From Bog-366 sp963722555 (lineage in GTDB: Bacteria > Acidobacteriota > Terriglobia > UBA7540), in the NCBI GenBank assembly GCA_963722555.1, contig CAVRNQ010000007.1:2728001-2792000 (forward strand): a stretch of 64,000 bases of DNA. The letters run 5' to 3'. The notes under the pieces are model-generated. The model saw only the letters and a list, made by a program, of their open reading frames with translations. It searched no databases and was not told the DNA's origin. Of the stretch, positions 45,027 through 53,335 are shown one piece after another. Numbering within the stretch: position 1 is the first letter of the stretch; the number at the start of each line of letters is the position of its first letter. The position numbers and the translations under genes are program-made.

Positions 45027-45165
45027 CGATGAGGATTCCGCTCTAAGAATCCGAAGGCCGGAAGATTGGCGATCCTCGGACGCAGTAAACCGGCTCACCT
45101 TCCCACCTCACTCTGCCGATAACCGATACGGGGAAGTGTGTCACGGGCGCAGATGGAATCGGGAG
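45027..45165 (+). repeat. 139-bp inverted repeat, left copy
   Basis: By hand alignment, 134 of 139 bases match the reverse complement of 50697-50835. Core blocks: CGCAGTAAACCGGCTCACCT and TGCCGATAACCGATACGGGG. Confidence 0.9.
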
Positions 45166-45430
45166 ACCGTGTGATGGAGCGATTGGGTGATTGGGGCATT
45201 CAGTGATTGGGTGATTGGGCCATTGACCGATTGGGTGATTTGGTTCCCGCGCCTCCTTCTTATCCCCTGCTGAATCCCAACCCCTAACGAGTCGGTGTGA
45301 AAACCTCTGCTGTGGCGCTGGCCGGAGCCTGCGCTGACGCAGGAAGCGACCGGCGGCCATGCTTTTTCAATCATTTCGCCTCTCGCAGAGCGGCGCTACA
45401 AGACCTGCCGACCGGTTTTCACACACCCCC

Positions 45431-45486
45431 TGAAGCCCCGCCCTTCCGGAAGCCCTCCAAAACCGTCCCAGCGTGGTGAGAAATCC
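45431..45486 (+). repeat. 56-base dispersed repeat, copy 1
   Basis: Direct copy of 63480-63535 with one mismatch; begins TGAAGCCCCGCCCTTCCGG and ends GCGTGGTGAGAAATCC. No obvious function. Confidence 0.85.
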
Positions 45487-45771
45487 GGGTCAGAGCCGCA
45501 GAGTTGAAGACCAACTCTGCGCTAACGGTTCGCTGCGCTACCGGCTCGCGGTCTCTCGAAGTCCTCCGCCCTCTCCGAGGGGAGAGGCGGCTCGCCGTCT
45601 CACGAAGTCCCCGGCCCTCTCCCCACGCGGGAGAGGGTCCGCTGCCGGCGCTTTCACCAGCCGGAGCGGGCGGGGGGCCCCGAGCGCCGGGGGTGAGGGG
45701 GCCACATCGCTTGGCAGCAAATCGATCGCGGCAGGCCCGAAAGGCGGCGAAAAGGTCCGCGCTACGCTTGT

Positions 45772-45896
45772 TTCGCCCCGAATTACCGCGAAATTTGTGA
45801 ATTTTCGGCCAAAAAGTCGTGTGTATTCTCGGGTATTATGTCATCCACCCATTTGTTTTCATAAACATAGTCGTGTCGATCTTCATTTTTAACATC
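45772..45896 (-). repeat. KNEDR-tail dispersed repeat, copy 2
   Basis: Inverted counterpart of 16964-17141, without the internal duplication. It forms the C-terminal coding part and downstream flank of the ORF at 45783-46037. Confidence 0.65.
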
Positions 45897-46037
45897 TTTT
45901 TGTGTGATTCTCGCCTTCTTGATTTTTGTCATGAATTCTTGATCCACCCGGCTCGTAGAGGCTCTCTCAAGACTCGCCATAGCCCGCGCCGCCCGCAATT
46001 GCTTGCGTGGAGACCCGGTATGAGGTGCGGTGTTCAT
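45783..46037 (-). CDS. Small hypothetical protein with KNEDR-DYVYENK tail
   Basis: 84 residues. The N-terminal half is basic with Arg/Lys helices. The C-terminal half (DVKNEDRHDYVYENKW, then FLAENSQISR) is acidic and shared at DNA level with 16964-17141. No family recognised. The strong matching of both reading frame and DNA leaves open whether it is a real small gene or a repeat with an open frame. Confidence 0.4.
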   Translation of the reverse strand: MNTAPHTGSPRKQLRAARAMASLERASTSRVDQEFMTKIKKARITQKDVKNEDRHDYVYENKWVDDIIPENTHDFLAENSQISR

Positions 46038-46308
46038 ACCTCAATATTGTAGCCTTTGGCCCCAGTGTATTGTCAATGGGGGTACGTTACTTTGTGCCTA
46101 CCGGTAGATTCTAAATTCTGACATCCGGCAGAAACTCACCATTCCAGGGTACAAGGTGAACGTGCATCGCAAGCTATCGGGCATTTTGGCTGGATGTAGG
46201 GTCAGATTGTTTATCGGGACGGGACTGCTGGAGAGACATCCCGGGATTGTAGCCCCAAGCCCCGCACACATGGCACAAGACGCCATGTATGCGCCACCCG
46301 CGAACTAT

Positions 46309-46325
46309 GGTATAACTGTTATACC
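46309..46325. promoter_or_regulatory. Palindromic operator at the BrnT start
   Basis: GGTATAAC-T-GTTATACC, perfect 8-base arms, ending two bases before the toxin ATG. Position and AT-rich centre fit an autoregulatory operator of a BrnTA-type module overlapping a -10 region. Confidence 0.75.
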
Positions 46326-46327
46326 TC

Positions 46328-46606
46328 ATGCGATTCCACTTCGACGTGCGAAAAAACCGGCGGTTGCGAGCGAATCCCCATCGTGGAATCGGCTTTGAGG
46401 AGGCACAGGAAATCTTTTCGCACCCTTATTACCTCGACCGGCGCTCGGATGTTCCGGAACAGTACCGAGCCATCGGCTGGGTGGAAGAACGCCTCTACAG
46501 CGTCATCTTTGAGGTAAAGGAAGACCGGGAAGGCGAATATTATCATCTGGTGAGCTTGTGGAAAGCCACCCAAGAGGAGCAGCAGCTTTATGAAGCACAC
46601 GAGTAA
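46328..46606 (+). CDS. brnT: BrnT-family toxin (type II toxin-antitoxin)
   Basis: 92 residues, RelE-like ribonuclease fold. The family layout is recognisable: FDVRKNRRLRANPHRGIGFEEAQEIF near the N-terminus (shown here as its two halves FDVRKNRRLRANPH and RGIGFEEAQEIF), then YRAIGWVEERLYSVIFEV. It ends with LVSLWKATQEEQQLYE, which corresponds to the RxxSxRxAxxxExxxYE region. Two conserved Arg of canonical BrnT are replaced in the last motif (LWKAT), so activity may differ. The BrnA gene overlaps its 3' end by 17 bases. Confidence 0.78.
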   Translation: MRFHFDVRKNRRLRANPHRGIGFEEAQEIFSHPYYLDRRSDVPEQYRAIGWVEERLYSVIFEVKEDREGEYYHLVSLWKATQEEQQLYEAHE

Positions 46607-46877
46607 ATCCCGAAAGATTACCTCCGCAGAGGAGATTGCCCGGCTCGCCGATCGCGGTGAGGATGTTTCGCGCTTTTTCACCAATTCGGGACGGATGATG
46701 GAACCGATTCGTAGGGTGAACGTGGATTTCGCCTCGCCCATGTTGAAAGAGCTGGATCACGCCGCACAAGAGTTGAACATCAGCCGGCAGGCGGCGATCA
46801 AGACCCTCATTCGGCAAGCGCTTGATCAGCGATACCTGGCAAGAAACGCTCGCCGTAGGTCGAAACAGGTAAGCTGA
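46590..46877 (+). CDS. brnA: BrnA-family antitoxin (CopG/ribbon-helix-helix)
   Basis: 95 residues. The C-terminal half carries the ribbon-helix-helix-like segment RRVNVDFASPMLKELDHAAQ, followed by ISRQAAIKTLIRQALDQRY. It overlaps brnT, the usual BrnTA order. It should neutralise BrnT and bind the palindrome at 46309-46325. Confidence 0.78.
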   Translation: MKHTSKSRKITSAEEIARLADRGEDVSRFFTNSGRMMEPIRRVNVDFASPMLKELDHAAQELNISRQAAIKTLIRQALDQRYLARNARRRSKQVS

Positions 46878-47026
46878 AAAGCTAGTCGCGGAAGGTGTCG
46901 CCACAGTTACTGCAGTTGGTAGCGCAGCCCGGCGCAGGCGTCCAGAAAGCGCGGTGCGCGCCTACTTGACGGTGATTGATAGAAACCCGGAAGCGGTGGA
47001 AAAAGCCCTGATGAGCAAGTCGTGAG
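46878..47026 (+). pseudogene. Coding remnant without a start codon
   Basis: An open frame ends ...AVRAYLTVIDRNPEAVEKA plus LMSKS and a stop at about 47026. It has protein-like composition but no ATG after the preceding stop near 46873. It may be the 3' end of a gene deleted during assembly of this accessory region. Family not recognised. Confidence 0.3.
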
Positions 47027-47099
47027 ATATGAAGGGTATCAGGCGTGAGAAGACCCCATGGTCAGGACTACGCTGATCGCGGCTATCCCTAAATTGTGT

Positions 47100-47128
47100 T
47101 TGAATATGGATATGATGTTGTGTATGAT
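47100..47128 (+). promoter_or_regulatory. Sigma70-type promoter of the small-protein operon
   Basis: -35 TTGAAT and -10 TATGAT separated by exactly 17 bases. Transcription would start near 47135, immediately before a strong TAAGGAGGA site at 47135-47143 and the ATG at 47152, so the leader would be very short. Confidence 0.65.
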
Positions 47129-47151
47129 GGTGAGTAAGGAGGACGCGCACA

Positions 47152-47394
47152 ATGGCTAGTGAAAAGGTCAATACCCTTAATAAGGCGGATATTCTTCGAA
47201 CCGAGAAGACGTTCCGTTGGAATCGTGCCTTGCCTAAGTGGACGGTCATAGTTGACCAGAGAGAACTCCCTGCCCGGCCCCTCGTGCTGCAAGCGGCGAA
47301 CGTACCACCGAATGATCCAACGAATTCTCATCAGGCCGTCGCAAAGCTAAAGAGCATGGGATTCGAAGTCCGCTATGAAGGAAAGGCAGTTTAA
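47152..47394 (+). CDS. Hypothetical 80-residue protein, first of a four-gene small-protein operon
   Basis: Starts eight bases after TAAGGAGGA. The middle and end (WTVIVDQRELPARPLVLQAA, then SHQAVAKLKSMGFEVRY) have the rhythm of small domains in which a strand pair precedes a helix ending LxxLGFEV, as in ScoMcrA-type N-terminal DNA-binding domains. That comparison is weak and from memory. No catalytic motif is visible. The next gene starts 20 bases before its stop. Base composition is lower in GC than the hydrogenase and exporter genes. Confidence 0.6.
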   Translation: MASEKVNTLNKADILRTEKTFRWNRALPKWTVIVDQRELPARPLVLQAANVPPNDPTNSHQAVAKLKSMGFEVRYEGKAV

Positions 47395-47605
47395 CGATTT
47401 TGCAAAGACCTATGCGGCGGCTCATTTCAGTCGGCATGTATCGGGGGTAGCCACGATGAGTGCAGTTCTGACCGTCGGTTCTTCGCACGATGACGGGCAT
47501 AGCCTAATGGTTGGGGCCCCAGAACTGCTGGTGTACAAGCCAGAACAGTTTTGCCTTGGGCAAGGAGAAAAGCCCCCGCGGGACCACAATGACTGGACCA
47601 AATGA
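47375..47605 (+). CDS. Hypothetical 76-residue protein
   Basis: Overlaps the preceding gene by 20 bases and ends in an ATGA overlap with the following mini-ORF. An internal ATG at 47456 after GGGGG is an alternative start. Contains GSSHDDGHSLMVGAPELLVY and ends EKPPRDHNDWTK. No family recognised. The chain of overlaps supports coding. Confidence 0.45.
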   Translation: MKERQFNDFAKTYAAAHFSRHVSGVATMSAVLTVGSSHDDGHSLMVGAPELLVYKPEQFCLGQGEKPPRDHNDWTK

Positions 47606-47694
47606 AAGAACCAAAACACCGGCAAGTAACAGCACTGATCGAAGTTGGCACGCTCTTGGGGCGGTTGTTGCGCGTCCGCCTCCGTTCCCGATAG
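47602..47694 (+). CDS. 30-residue basic mini-ORF
   Basis: ATG 47602 overlaps the previous stop (ATGA). It encodes MKEPKHRQVTALIEVGTLLG followed by a basic tail RLLRVRLRSR. It has one short hydrophobic helix with positive ends, so it could be a small membrane-active or leader peptide. This rests only on the overlap and composition. Confidence 0.3.
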   Translation: MKEPKHRQVTALIEVGTLLGRLLRVRLRSR

Positions 47695-47725
47695 GGAAAA
47701 AAGGGGCTGAACAGGAGACTCTACA

Positions 47726-48190
47726 ATGACAGAAGCTAGCTATCAAACAGCGCCGTTGACACAGTATTCGGACCGCTTTCGGGATGTGGCGGAAGAGTTG
47801 TTCCATCTCGTCGAGGCAAGGATCGATAGGGGGCGGGGCAAGAGGTTTAAGGGAAGCTACAGCGTTATTGCATCTACGAGTTCTGAAACTGCCGCAAAAA
47901 TCATCATTTACGAAAGACACAGGGGCAAGAGGAACGGCGATTGGCCTCCTCTGTGTTACGGCGTGTACGTGTTGATTCGGTCTAATGGACGAGTCGGAGA
48001 AGAAATATGGAATAACACGTCATTTGACTTTCAAAAGTACTTCCCGTTAGCAGCCTCTTACAACACGATCGGAGTTGCCCCAAAACACGAGGAGCGCTTC
48101 GTTTACTTTCCAGTTATGGCCGGTGAACGGCTGGAAGATATCGCTGATTTCCTGACCTTCGCAGTGGGTGTCGCGGGTACCGCTTCTTGA
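47726..48190 (+). CDS. Hypothetical 154-residue protein, last gene of the small-protein operon
   Basis: Preceded by AGGAG. It has a helical N-terminus (FRDVAEELFHLVEARID) and alternating strands (SYSVIASTSSETAAKIIIYE, then CYGVYVLIRSNGRVGEEIW). The end is acidic and helical (GERLEDIADFLTFAVG). There is no signal peptide. I do not recognise the fold. It converges on the kinase gene downstream. Confidence 0.6.
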   Translation: MTEASYQTAPLTQYSDRFRDVAEELFHLVEARIDRGRGKRFKGSYSVIASTSSETAAKIIIYERHRGKRNGDWPPLCYGVYVLIRSNGRVGEEIWNNTSFDFQKYFPLAASYNTIGVAPKHEERFVYFPVMAGERLEDIADFLTFAVGVAGTAS

Positions 48191-48272
48191 CCTTATTCGC
48201 CGTATGGTGCTGCGCAGGCTTCAGCCTTTGGCTCAAAGCTACAGGCGGGAACGCGAGTTTCAGGGCGATCCA

Positions 48273-50459
48273 TTATTCCTGCCAGTGCCAGAGCTTGATG
48301 GTCTTATCCCAACTCGCAGAGGCGAGGGTGCGCCCGTCTGGGCTAAAGGAGACGGAGCTAACTTCGCGGGTGTGCCCCACCAGGGTGCGCACCTCACGCC
48401 CGGTGGCCACCTCCCAGAGCTTGATGATTTTGTCACCGCCCCCCGAGGCGAGAGTGTTCCCGTCGGGGCTGAACGCGACAGAATAGGTCCCCTCGGTGTG
48501 ACCCGCCAGGGTGCGCACCTCGCGGATGGTAGCTACGTCCCAGAGCTTGATGGCCTCCCACCCTCCCGAGGCGAGGATGCGCCCGTCGGGAGTGAACGCG
48601 ACAGAATGGTTGTCGATTGTGTCACCCGCCAGGCTGTGCACTTCCCGCCCTGTGGCCACGTCCCAGAGCCTAATGGTGCTGTCCGAACCCCCCGAGGCGA
48701 GAGTGCGCCCATCGGGGCTGAAGACAACAGATTCGACGCCGAGGTTGCGGTAAATCCCCCCCACCAGGGTGCGCACCTTGCGCCCGGTGGCTACGTCCCA
48801 GAGCTCGACGATATTGTCCATAGTTCCCGAGGCGAGGGTGCGCCCGTCCGGGCTGAAAGTTACAGAATTGACCCATGAAGTCTTGCCCCCTAACGCCAGG
48901 GTGCGTACCTCGCGCCCTGTGGCCACCTCCCAAAGCTTGACGCTGTCATCCACGCTCCCCGAGGCGAGGGTCCGACCGTCAGGGCTGAAGGCGACAGAAT
49001 GGACTTCGCGGGCATGACCCGCCAGGGTGTGTAACTCGCGCCCAGTGGCTACGTCCCAGAGCTTAATGGTCATGTCCAACACACCCGAGGCGAGGGTGCG
49101 ACCGTCCGGGCTGAAGGCGACAGCATAGACGTCGCCGGTGTGCCCCGCCAGGGTTAGCACGAGCGCTCTGTCTGTGACCTTTGTTACCTGCGGTTGGCCG
49201 GGCTGTGCTTGCGGAAACATCGCTGCCCTCCGGGTCTCGCGCCACAATATGTATCCAACGGTGCAACCAAGAATGATGACGCTGGCCAGGATTGCCAACA
49301 ACGCACGCGTTCGCCTGGGGCTTCGGGGTGCACCCCTAAGGGCGGTTCGGGTGGAAGCTAGTGTCTTCGGTGCCTGCGCTTGGGGAAAAACCTGAGCGGT
49401 GCTGGTTAGAGCGCGGGCGAAGTTGAGCGCGTGCGCATTAGGGTCCCGCGCTGCCGGCGGCGAGACGATCTTCGGTGACGGAAGCGGCTCATTGACCTCT
49501 GTTGAATCTGTTTGGGCAGCTTCCACGAAAGTGCGGGCGAATTCCAACACCGAGCTGTACCGCTGGTCGCGGTTCTTGGCGAGCGACTTCATCACCACGC
49601 TTTCGAGTTGGGGCAGGGCGGGGAGGTTGGGCTGGACGTCGCGGAATGGCGGTGGGGCATCTTGCAGGTGCATGCGCAGGTATCCGACAGGCGTGTCGGA
49701 TTGAAACGGCAGGCGGCCGGTGAGCATTTCGTAAGTCACAACACCCAGCGAGTAGACATCCGAGCGCGCGTCGAGTTCATCGCTCCTCATGCCCGACGCC
49801 TGCTCGAACGACATATAGGCGGGCGTGCCGAGCACCGTGCCGGTCTGCGTGTGCATGGCGGACTCGGCCAGCTTGGCAATGCCGAAATCGACGACCTTGA
49901 CGATGGTTTCGTCTTCGTCGCCCCGCGTCAGAAAAATGTTATCGGGTTTGAGGTCGCGATGAATGATGCCCAGCTTGTGCGCGGCGTTCAGCCCCCGCGC
50001 CGCTTGTTGGAGAATTTCCGCAACCTCCGGTACCGGCAGCGCACCCCGCCGCGCGAGGGCTTGGCGGAGAGATTCGCCTTCCAGGAATTCCATAGCGATG
50101 TAGGGCGTGCCGTCATCGGCCTGGCCGGATTCGTAAATGGTGACGACGTTCGCGTGGTGGATGCGCCCCGTGGAGCCCGCCTCATTCTGAAAGCGCAGCA
50201 GGAAGTCAGGGTCATCGAGAAGTTTGCGATTCAGGACCTTGAGCGCCACGGGGCGATTGCCCACCCCAATCTGCTCGGCGAGGAAGACCGTGCCCATACC
50301 GCCCGCGCCCAAGCGGCGGACAATGCGAAAACGGCGGGAGAGTCCAGCGGCAAGCTGCGGTTCGGTTTCCGTGGCTTGAGCGGCCAGGCGAGCGCCGTCG
50401 CGCGGACAGAACTCAACCTCATCGGAGTAGGTTTGCTGGCAAGTGTGGCAGATTTTCAT
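48273..50459 (-). CDS. Membrane Ser/Thr protein kinase with N-terminal zinc ribbon and C-terminal WD40 propeller
   Basis: 728 residues. A short zinc ribbon (CHTCQQTYSDEVEFCPRDG) opens the protein. A PknB-like kinase domain follows with RLGAGGMGTVFLAEQ, the catalytic loop HRDLKPDN and the Mg motif VDFGIAKL, all intact. A membrane span at about residues 390-408 (LLAILASVIILGCTVGYIL) leads to seven WD40 repeats, each close to VAFSPDGRTLASGSxDxxIK. The propeller is outside the membrane by topology and probably senses a ligand or partner. Near-identical repeats suggest recent internal duplication. Confidence 0.93.
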   Translation of the reverse strand: MKICHTCQQTYSDEVEFCPRDGARLAAQATETEPQLAAGLSRRFRIVRRLGAGGMGTVFLAEQIGVGNRPVALKVLNRKLLDDPDFLLRFQNEAGSTGRIHHANVVTIYESGQADDGTPYIAMEFLEGESLRQALARRGALPVPEVAEILQQAARGLNAAHKLGIIHRDLKPDNIFLTRGDEDETIVKVVDFGIAKLAESAMHTQTGTVLGTPAYMSFEQASGMRSDELDARSDVYSLGVVTYEMLTGRLPFQSDTPVGYLRMHLQDAPPPFRDVQPNLPALPQLESVVMKSLAKNRDQRYSSVLEFARTFVEAAQTDSTEVNEPLPSPKIVSPPAARDPNAHALNFARALTSTAQVFPQAQAPKTLASTRTALRGAPRSPRRTRALLAILASVIILGCTVGYILWRETRRAAMFPQAQPGQPQVTKVTDRALVLTLAGHTGDVYAVAFSPDGRTLASGVLDMTIKLWDVATGRELHTLAGHAREVHSVAFSPDGRTLASGSVDDSVKLWEVATGREVRTLALGGKTSWVNSVTFSPDGRTLASGTMDNIVELWDVATGRKVRTLVGGIYRNLGVESVVFSPDGRTLASGGSDSTIRLWDVATGREVHSLAGDTIDNHSVAFTPDGRILASGGWEAIKLWDVATIREVRTLAGHTEGTYSVAFSPDGNTLASGGGDKIIKLWEVATGREVRTLVGHTREVSSVSFSPDGRTLASASWDKTIKLWHWQE

Positions 50460-50586
50460 GAGCGCCAGTGAAACTCTCCCGTGGCGCGGATTCTAACAGA
50501 AGTATTGCCGCAAAGGGAATGCCGCTGGGCAGCAAGCGTAGCGCAGACCCCCGTCGCTGAGGTCTGCGGCTTTTCCTGAAGAAGAA

Positions 50587-50618
50587 CCGCGGACCCCAAG
50601 AACGGGGGTCCGCGCTAC
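50587..50618. repeat. REP-like hairpin (CCGCGGACC family)
   Basis: CCGCGGACCCC / GGGGTCCGCG stem followed by CTACCCC. Same family as 10166-10200 and 16477-16506. Confidence 0.65.
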
Positions 50619-50696
50619 CCCTCGGCGGAATCTTTCGCCCCGGCAGGGGGCTCATTCACCTGATCTGCCGATCTCCCCATGGCCTGGCCATTCGAC

Positions 50697-50835
50697 CTCC
50701 CGATTCCACCTGCGCCCGTGACACACTTCCCCGTATCGGTTATCGGCAGAGTGAGGCGGGAAGGTGAGCCGGTTTACTGCGTCCGAGGATCGGCAATCTC
50801 CCGGCCTTCGGATTCTTAGAGCGGAACCCTCATCG
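50697..50835 (-). repeat. 139-bp inverted repeat, right copy
   Basis: Inverted partner of 45027-45165, five mismatches by hand alignment. It closes a 5.8-kb accessory segment. Confidence 0.9.
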
Positions 50836-50962
50836 CCTATTTGAGGGAGCGGCGACGTGTAGTACCCTTATGCGCCGGGAGCTGCAAAGTGGTAACCCGG
50901 GATGAGCCTTCCGGGGCCGAAGCTCCGTGGAATCCGGCAAACGGCCGGGCGAGGAGGACGTA

Positions 50963-53095
50963 ATGGGGTTGGGGAACGAAAAGCGCATTCTTGGATTTGG
51001 TTTTGTTATCGTCGCACTGCTTGGGACTGTGTACGCGGCAAACGCCCAGCAAATTACCGTTGACGCTGCGCCAGCGCACGCAGTGAACTCATTCAGTCCC
51101 TTCCGCGCGCTGGGTGCAGCGATAGACCGCCTGCCGACCGGAACTCCGGACAGGTTGCTGACCGACCCGGTGCTCAAGGAAATCCTGGGAGCGGGATGGC
51201 AAGCCGTGACCTATCGCCAGAATACGGAACTGATGGTCGAGGCCTGGCACTGGAACGCGCGCGGCGCCTGGAGCAATGCGGAAAAGCAGGAGGGCTACTT
51301 CACGGGAAGCGCGGAGCCCACTGAGATGATTCGCCACTCGTGGGCGTATCCCTTGCCACATCGCGGCTTCAGCCAAGGTGATGGAAACGGTTGGTCGCGC
51401 CTGACCGATGGCGACCTGAAGACGTACTGGAAGAGCAACCCGTACCTAACGCAGGAGTTTACAGGCGAGGACGATTCGCTGCACCCGCAATGGGTGATCG
51501 TCGATCTGGGGCGCAAGGTGGATATCAACGCCCTGCGGATTGCCTGGGCCGACCCTTACGCGCGACGCTACTCGGTGCAGTTCTGGACGGGCGAGCAAGA
51601 GCCCTTATATGACGGGACGACCAAGGGTACGTGGCAGACGTTTCCCTTGGGCGCGGTCACGGAGGGCCAGGGCGGAACCGTCACGCACAAGTTGGTTTCC
51701 TGGATGATCCCGGTGCGCTACCTGCGCATCTGGATGACGGAATCTTCCCATACCTGCGATACCCATGGCTCGGCGGACAAGCGCAACTGCGTGGGATATG
51801 CCATCAATGAACTCTACGTGGGGACTCTGGCGGCGGAGGGTCAATTCACCGATGCCGTCAAGCATGTGGCAAGCCGCCAGCAGACCATCACCTGGCCCTC
51901 TTCGGTCGATCCCTGGCATGCGGCTTCCGATCTGAATGAATCGAGGGGAGACCAGGTCGGATTCGATTTCTTCTTCACGAGTGGAGTTACGCGCGGGCTC
52001 CCCACCATGGTCCCGATTGCGATGTTATATGCGACGCCCGAGGATGCGGCGGCCGAGATTGCTTATCTTTACAAACGTCATTATCCGATTTCCTGGATCG
52101 AAATGGGGGAGGAGGCGGACGGGCAGCACATGCTTCCCGAGGACTATGGCGCCCTCTACCTGCAATTCGCTGCGGCCATCCATCGGCTGGCGCCGGAGGC
52201 GAAGCTGGGTGGACCGCCGTTTGAGGGGACAGATGGTGACGTGGAAGTTTGGCCTGATGCCGCGGGGAGAGTTTCCTGGCTCGGCCGGTTCCTCGACTAC
52301 CTGAAAGCGCACGGCCGGTTGGATGACTTCACCTTCTTCTCCTTCGAACACTATCCACTTATGGACAAACGCGCCTGGCTCGCCTGGAGCGACCTGTACC
52401 CGGAACCGCAGCGCGTTAGTCACGTCGTGCAAGTCTGGAAGGACGATGGTTTGCCACCGAGCCTGCCCTTCTTTATGACGGAAGGGAACATGACGGGCGG
52501 CGGGGAGCGTCCGGACATCATGAGCGCTCTCTGGCTGGCCGACTACGTGGGCTCCATGCTGACGGCAGGCGCCAGCGGCACGTTCTACTTCCATTACATG
52601 CCCGTGGCGGGGCGGCCTGGGGGCTTCCTCCTGCTGGACAAGGATTATCAGGTTAAGACATATCCACCTCAGTATATTGCCACGCAGGTGATTACCAAAG
52701 AATGGGTGCAACCGATTGATGCACCCCACCAGCTCTTCAAGGTCTCGAGCGATCTCAAGGACGGCGCAGGGAACGTTCTGGTCACCGCCTATGCCGTCAA
52801 GCGGCCGGACGGGCAGTGGTCCGTGATGCTGGTCAACCGGGATCACGACAATGCCCATGCGGTAAAGGTCATTTTCGCGGACCCGGAGAACAAGCGCGAA
52901 AGGCACTTCGCCGGCCAGGTGGACCGCATCACGTTCGGAGATGCCGAATACCAATGGCACCCCGAAGGGAAAGGGGGGCACGCGGACCCCGATGGCCCGC
53001 CCTCCAAATCGGCGGTCGCGGGCGGCGCGGGAGCTCTCTACCAGCTTCCCAAGGCGTCAATCACCGTGCTGCGCGGCCGGGCAGGGGAGATGTAG
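50963..53095 (+). CDS. Secreted discoidin-domain / clan GH-A-like glycosidase
   Basis: 710 residues from ATG 50963, with GAGGAGG five bases upstream. Signal peptide ILGFGFVIVALLGTVYAANA. A discoidin/F5-8-type region (TDGDLKTYWKSN, then WVIVDLGRKVDINALRIAW) is followed by a TIM-barrel-like region. In that region WIEMGEEADGQHMLPEDYG resembles the NEP-type acid/base strand of clan GH-A, with Glu-Glu in place of Asn-Glu-Pro. FFMTEGNMTGGG could hold the nucleophile Glu. A C-terminal beta domain follows (WSVMLVNRDHDNAHAVKVIF). Probably a carbohydrate-active enzyme; the substrate is unknown. Confidence 0.7.
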   Translation: MGLGNEKRILGFGFVIVALLGTVYAANAQQITVDAAPAHAVNSFSPFRALGAAIDRLPTGTPDRLLTDPVLKEILGAGWQAVTYRQNTELMVEAWHWNARGAWSNAEKQEGYFTGSAEPTEMIRHSWAYPLPHRGFSQGDGNGWSRLTDGDLKTYWKSNPYLTQEFTGEDDSLHPQWVIVDLGRKVDINALRIAWADPYARRYSVQFWTGEQEPLYDGTTKGTWQTFPLGAVTEGQGGTVTHKLVSWMIPVRYLRIWMTESSHTCDTHGSADKRNCVGYAINELYVGTLAAEGQFTDAVKHVASRQQTITWPSSVDPWHAASDLNESRGDQVGFDFFFTSGVTRGLPTMVPIAMLYATPEDAAAEIAYLYKRHYPISWIEMGEEADGQHMLPEDYGALYLQFAAAIHRLAPEAKLGGPPFEGTDGDVEVWPDAAGRVSWLGRFLDYLKAHGRLDDFTFFSFEHYPLMDKRAWLAWSDLYPEPQRVSHVVQVWKDDGLPPSLPFFMTEGNMTGGGERPDIMSALWLADYVGSMLTAGASGTFYFHYMPVAGRPGGFLLLDKDYQVKTYPPQYIATQVITKEWVQPIDAPHQLFKVSSDLKDGAGNVLVTAYAVKRPDGQWSVMLVNRDHDNAHAVKVIFADPENKRERHFAGQVDRITFGDAEYQWHPEGKGGHADPDGPPSKSAVAGGAGALYQLPKASITVLRGRAGEM

Positions 53096-53335
53096 CGTGC
53101 CGATCTCCCGGCCTTAAGCCCGCCTTGGCGGCTCGCTGTGTAGGCAAGACGCGTGGGCTTTACGGAAGCCTGCGGCGCAGGTCAGGGATCGCATCATAAG
53201 CAGCTCGGGCGCTGATGGACGGCGCGCGCAAGGTCGCATATGATAGGCAGGCAATATTCGCTCGCCTGAGTTTGCTATCCCCTTGCTATTGCTGAAAAGG
53301 CCAGGGAAGGTCTCGGGGGGAGATAGGTCTAATTC

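Larger units (their letters stand above)
44874..45782. other. Repeat-rich intergenic region downstream of the Oar-like receptor
   Basis: No credible gene in 909 bases. Contents: a 7-base-pair stem GGCTTGA/TCAAGCC at 44898-44917 without a T-run, and the left copy of the 139-bp inverted repeat (45027-45165). Also a GATTGGGTGATTGGGCCATT tract (45173-45245), a 56-base dispersed repeat (45431-45486), GC-rich CTCTCCCC-type repeats and a CCGCGGACC half-hairpin ending near 45770. Confidence 0.6.
50460..50962. other. Intergenic region with hairpins and the right inverted repeat
   Basis: 503 bases without a gene. Contains two CCGCGGACC/GGTCCGCG-type hairpins (about 50547-50618) and the right copy of the 139-bp inverted repeat (50697-50835). 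The promoter of the following gene should lie in 50840-50950, but I see no clear match. Confidence 0.55.

Noticed and set aside
44874..45782. Search for tRNA or small RNA genes
   Set aside because: Hairpins are present, but none folds into a cloverleaf with a GTTCRA-type T arm and matching acceptor stem.
48290..49160. Regularly spaced DNA repeats that could look like an array
   Set aside because: They are the codons of the WD40 repeats in the kinase gene; spacing of about 126 bases equals one blade.
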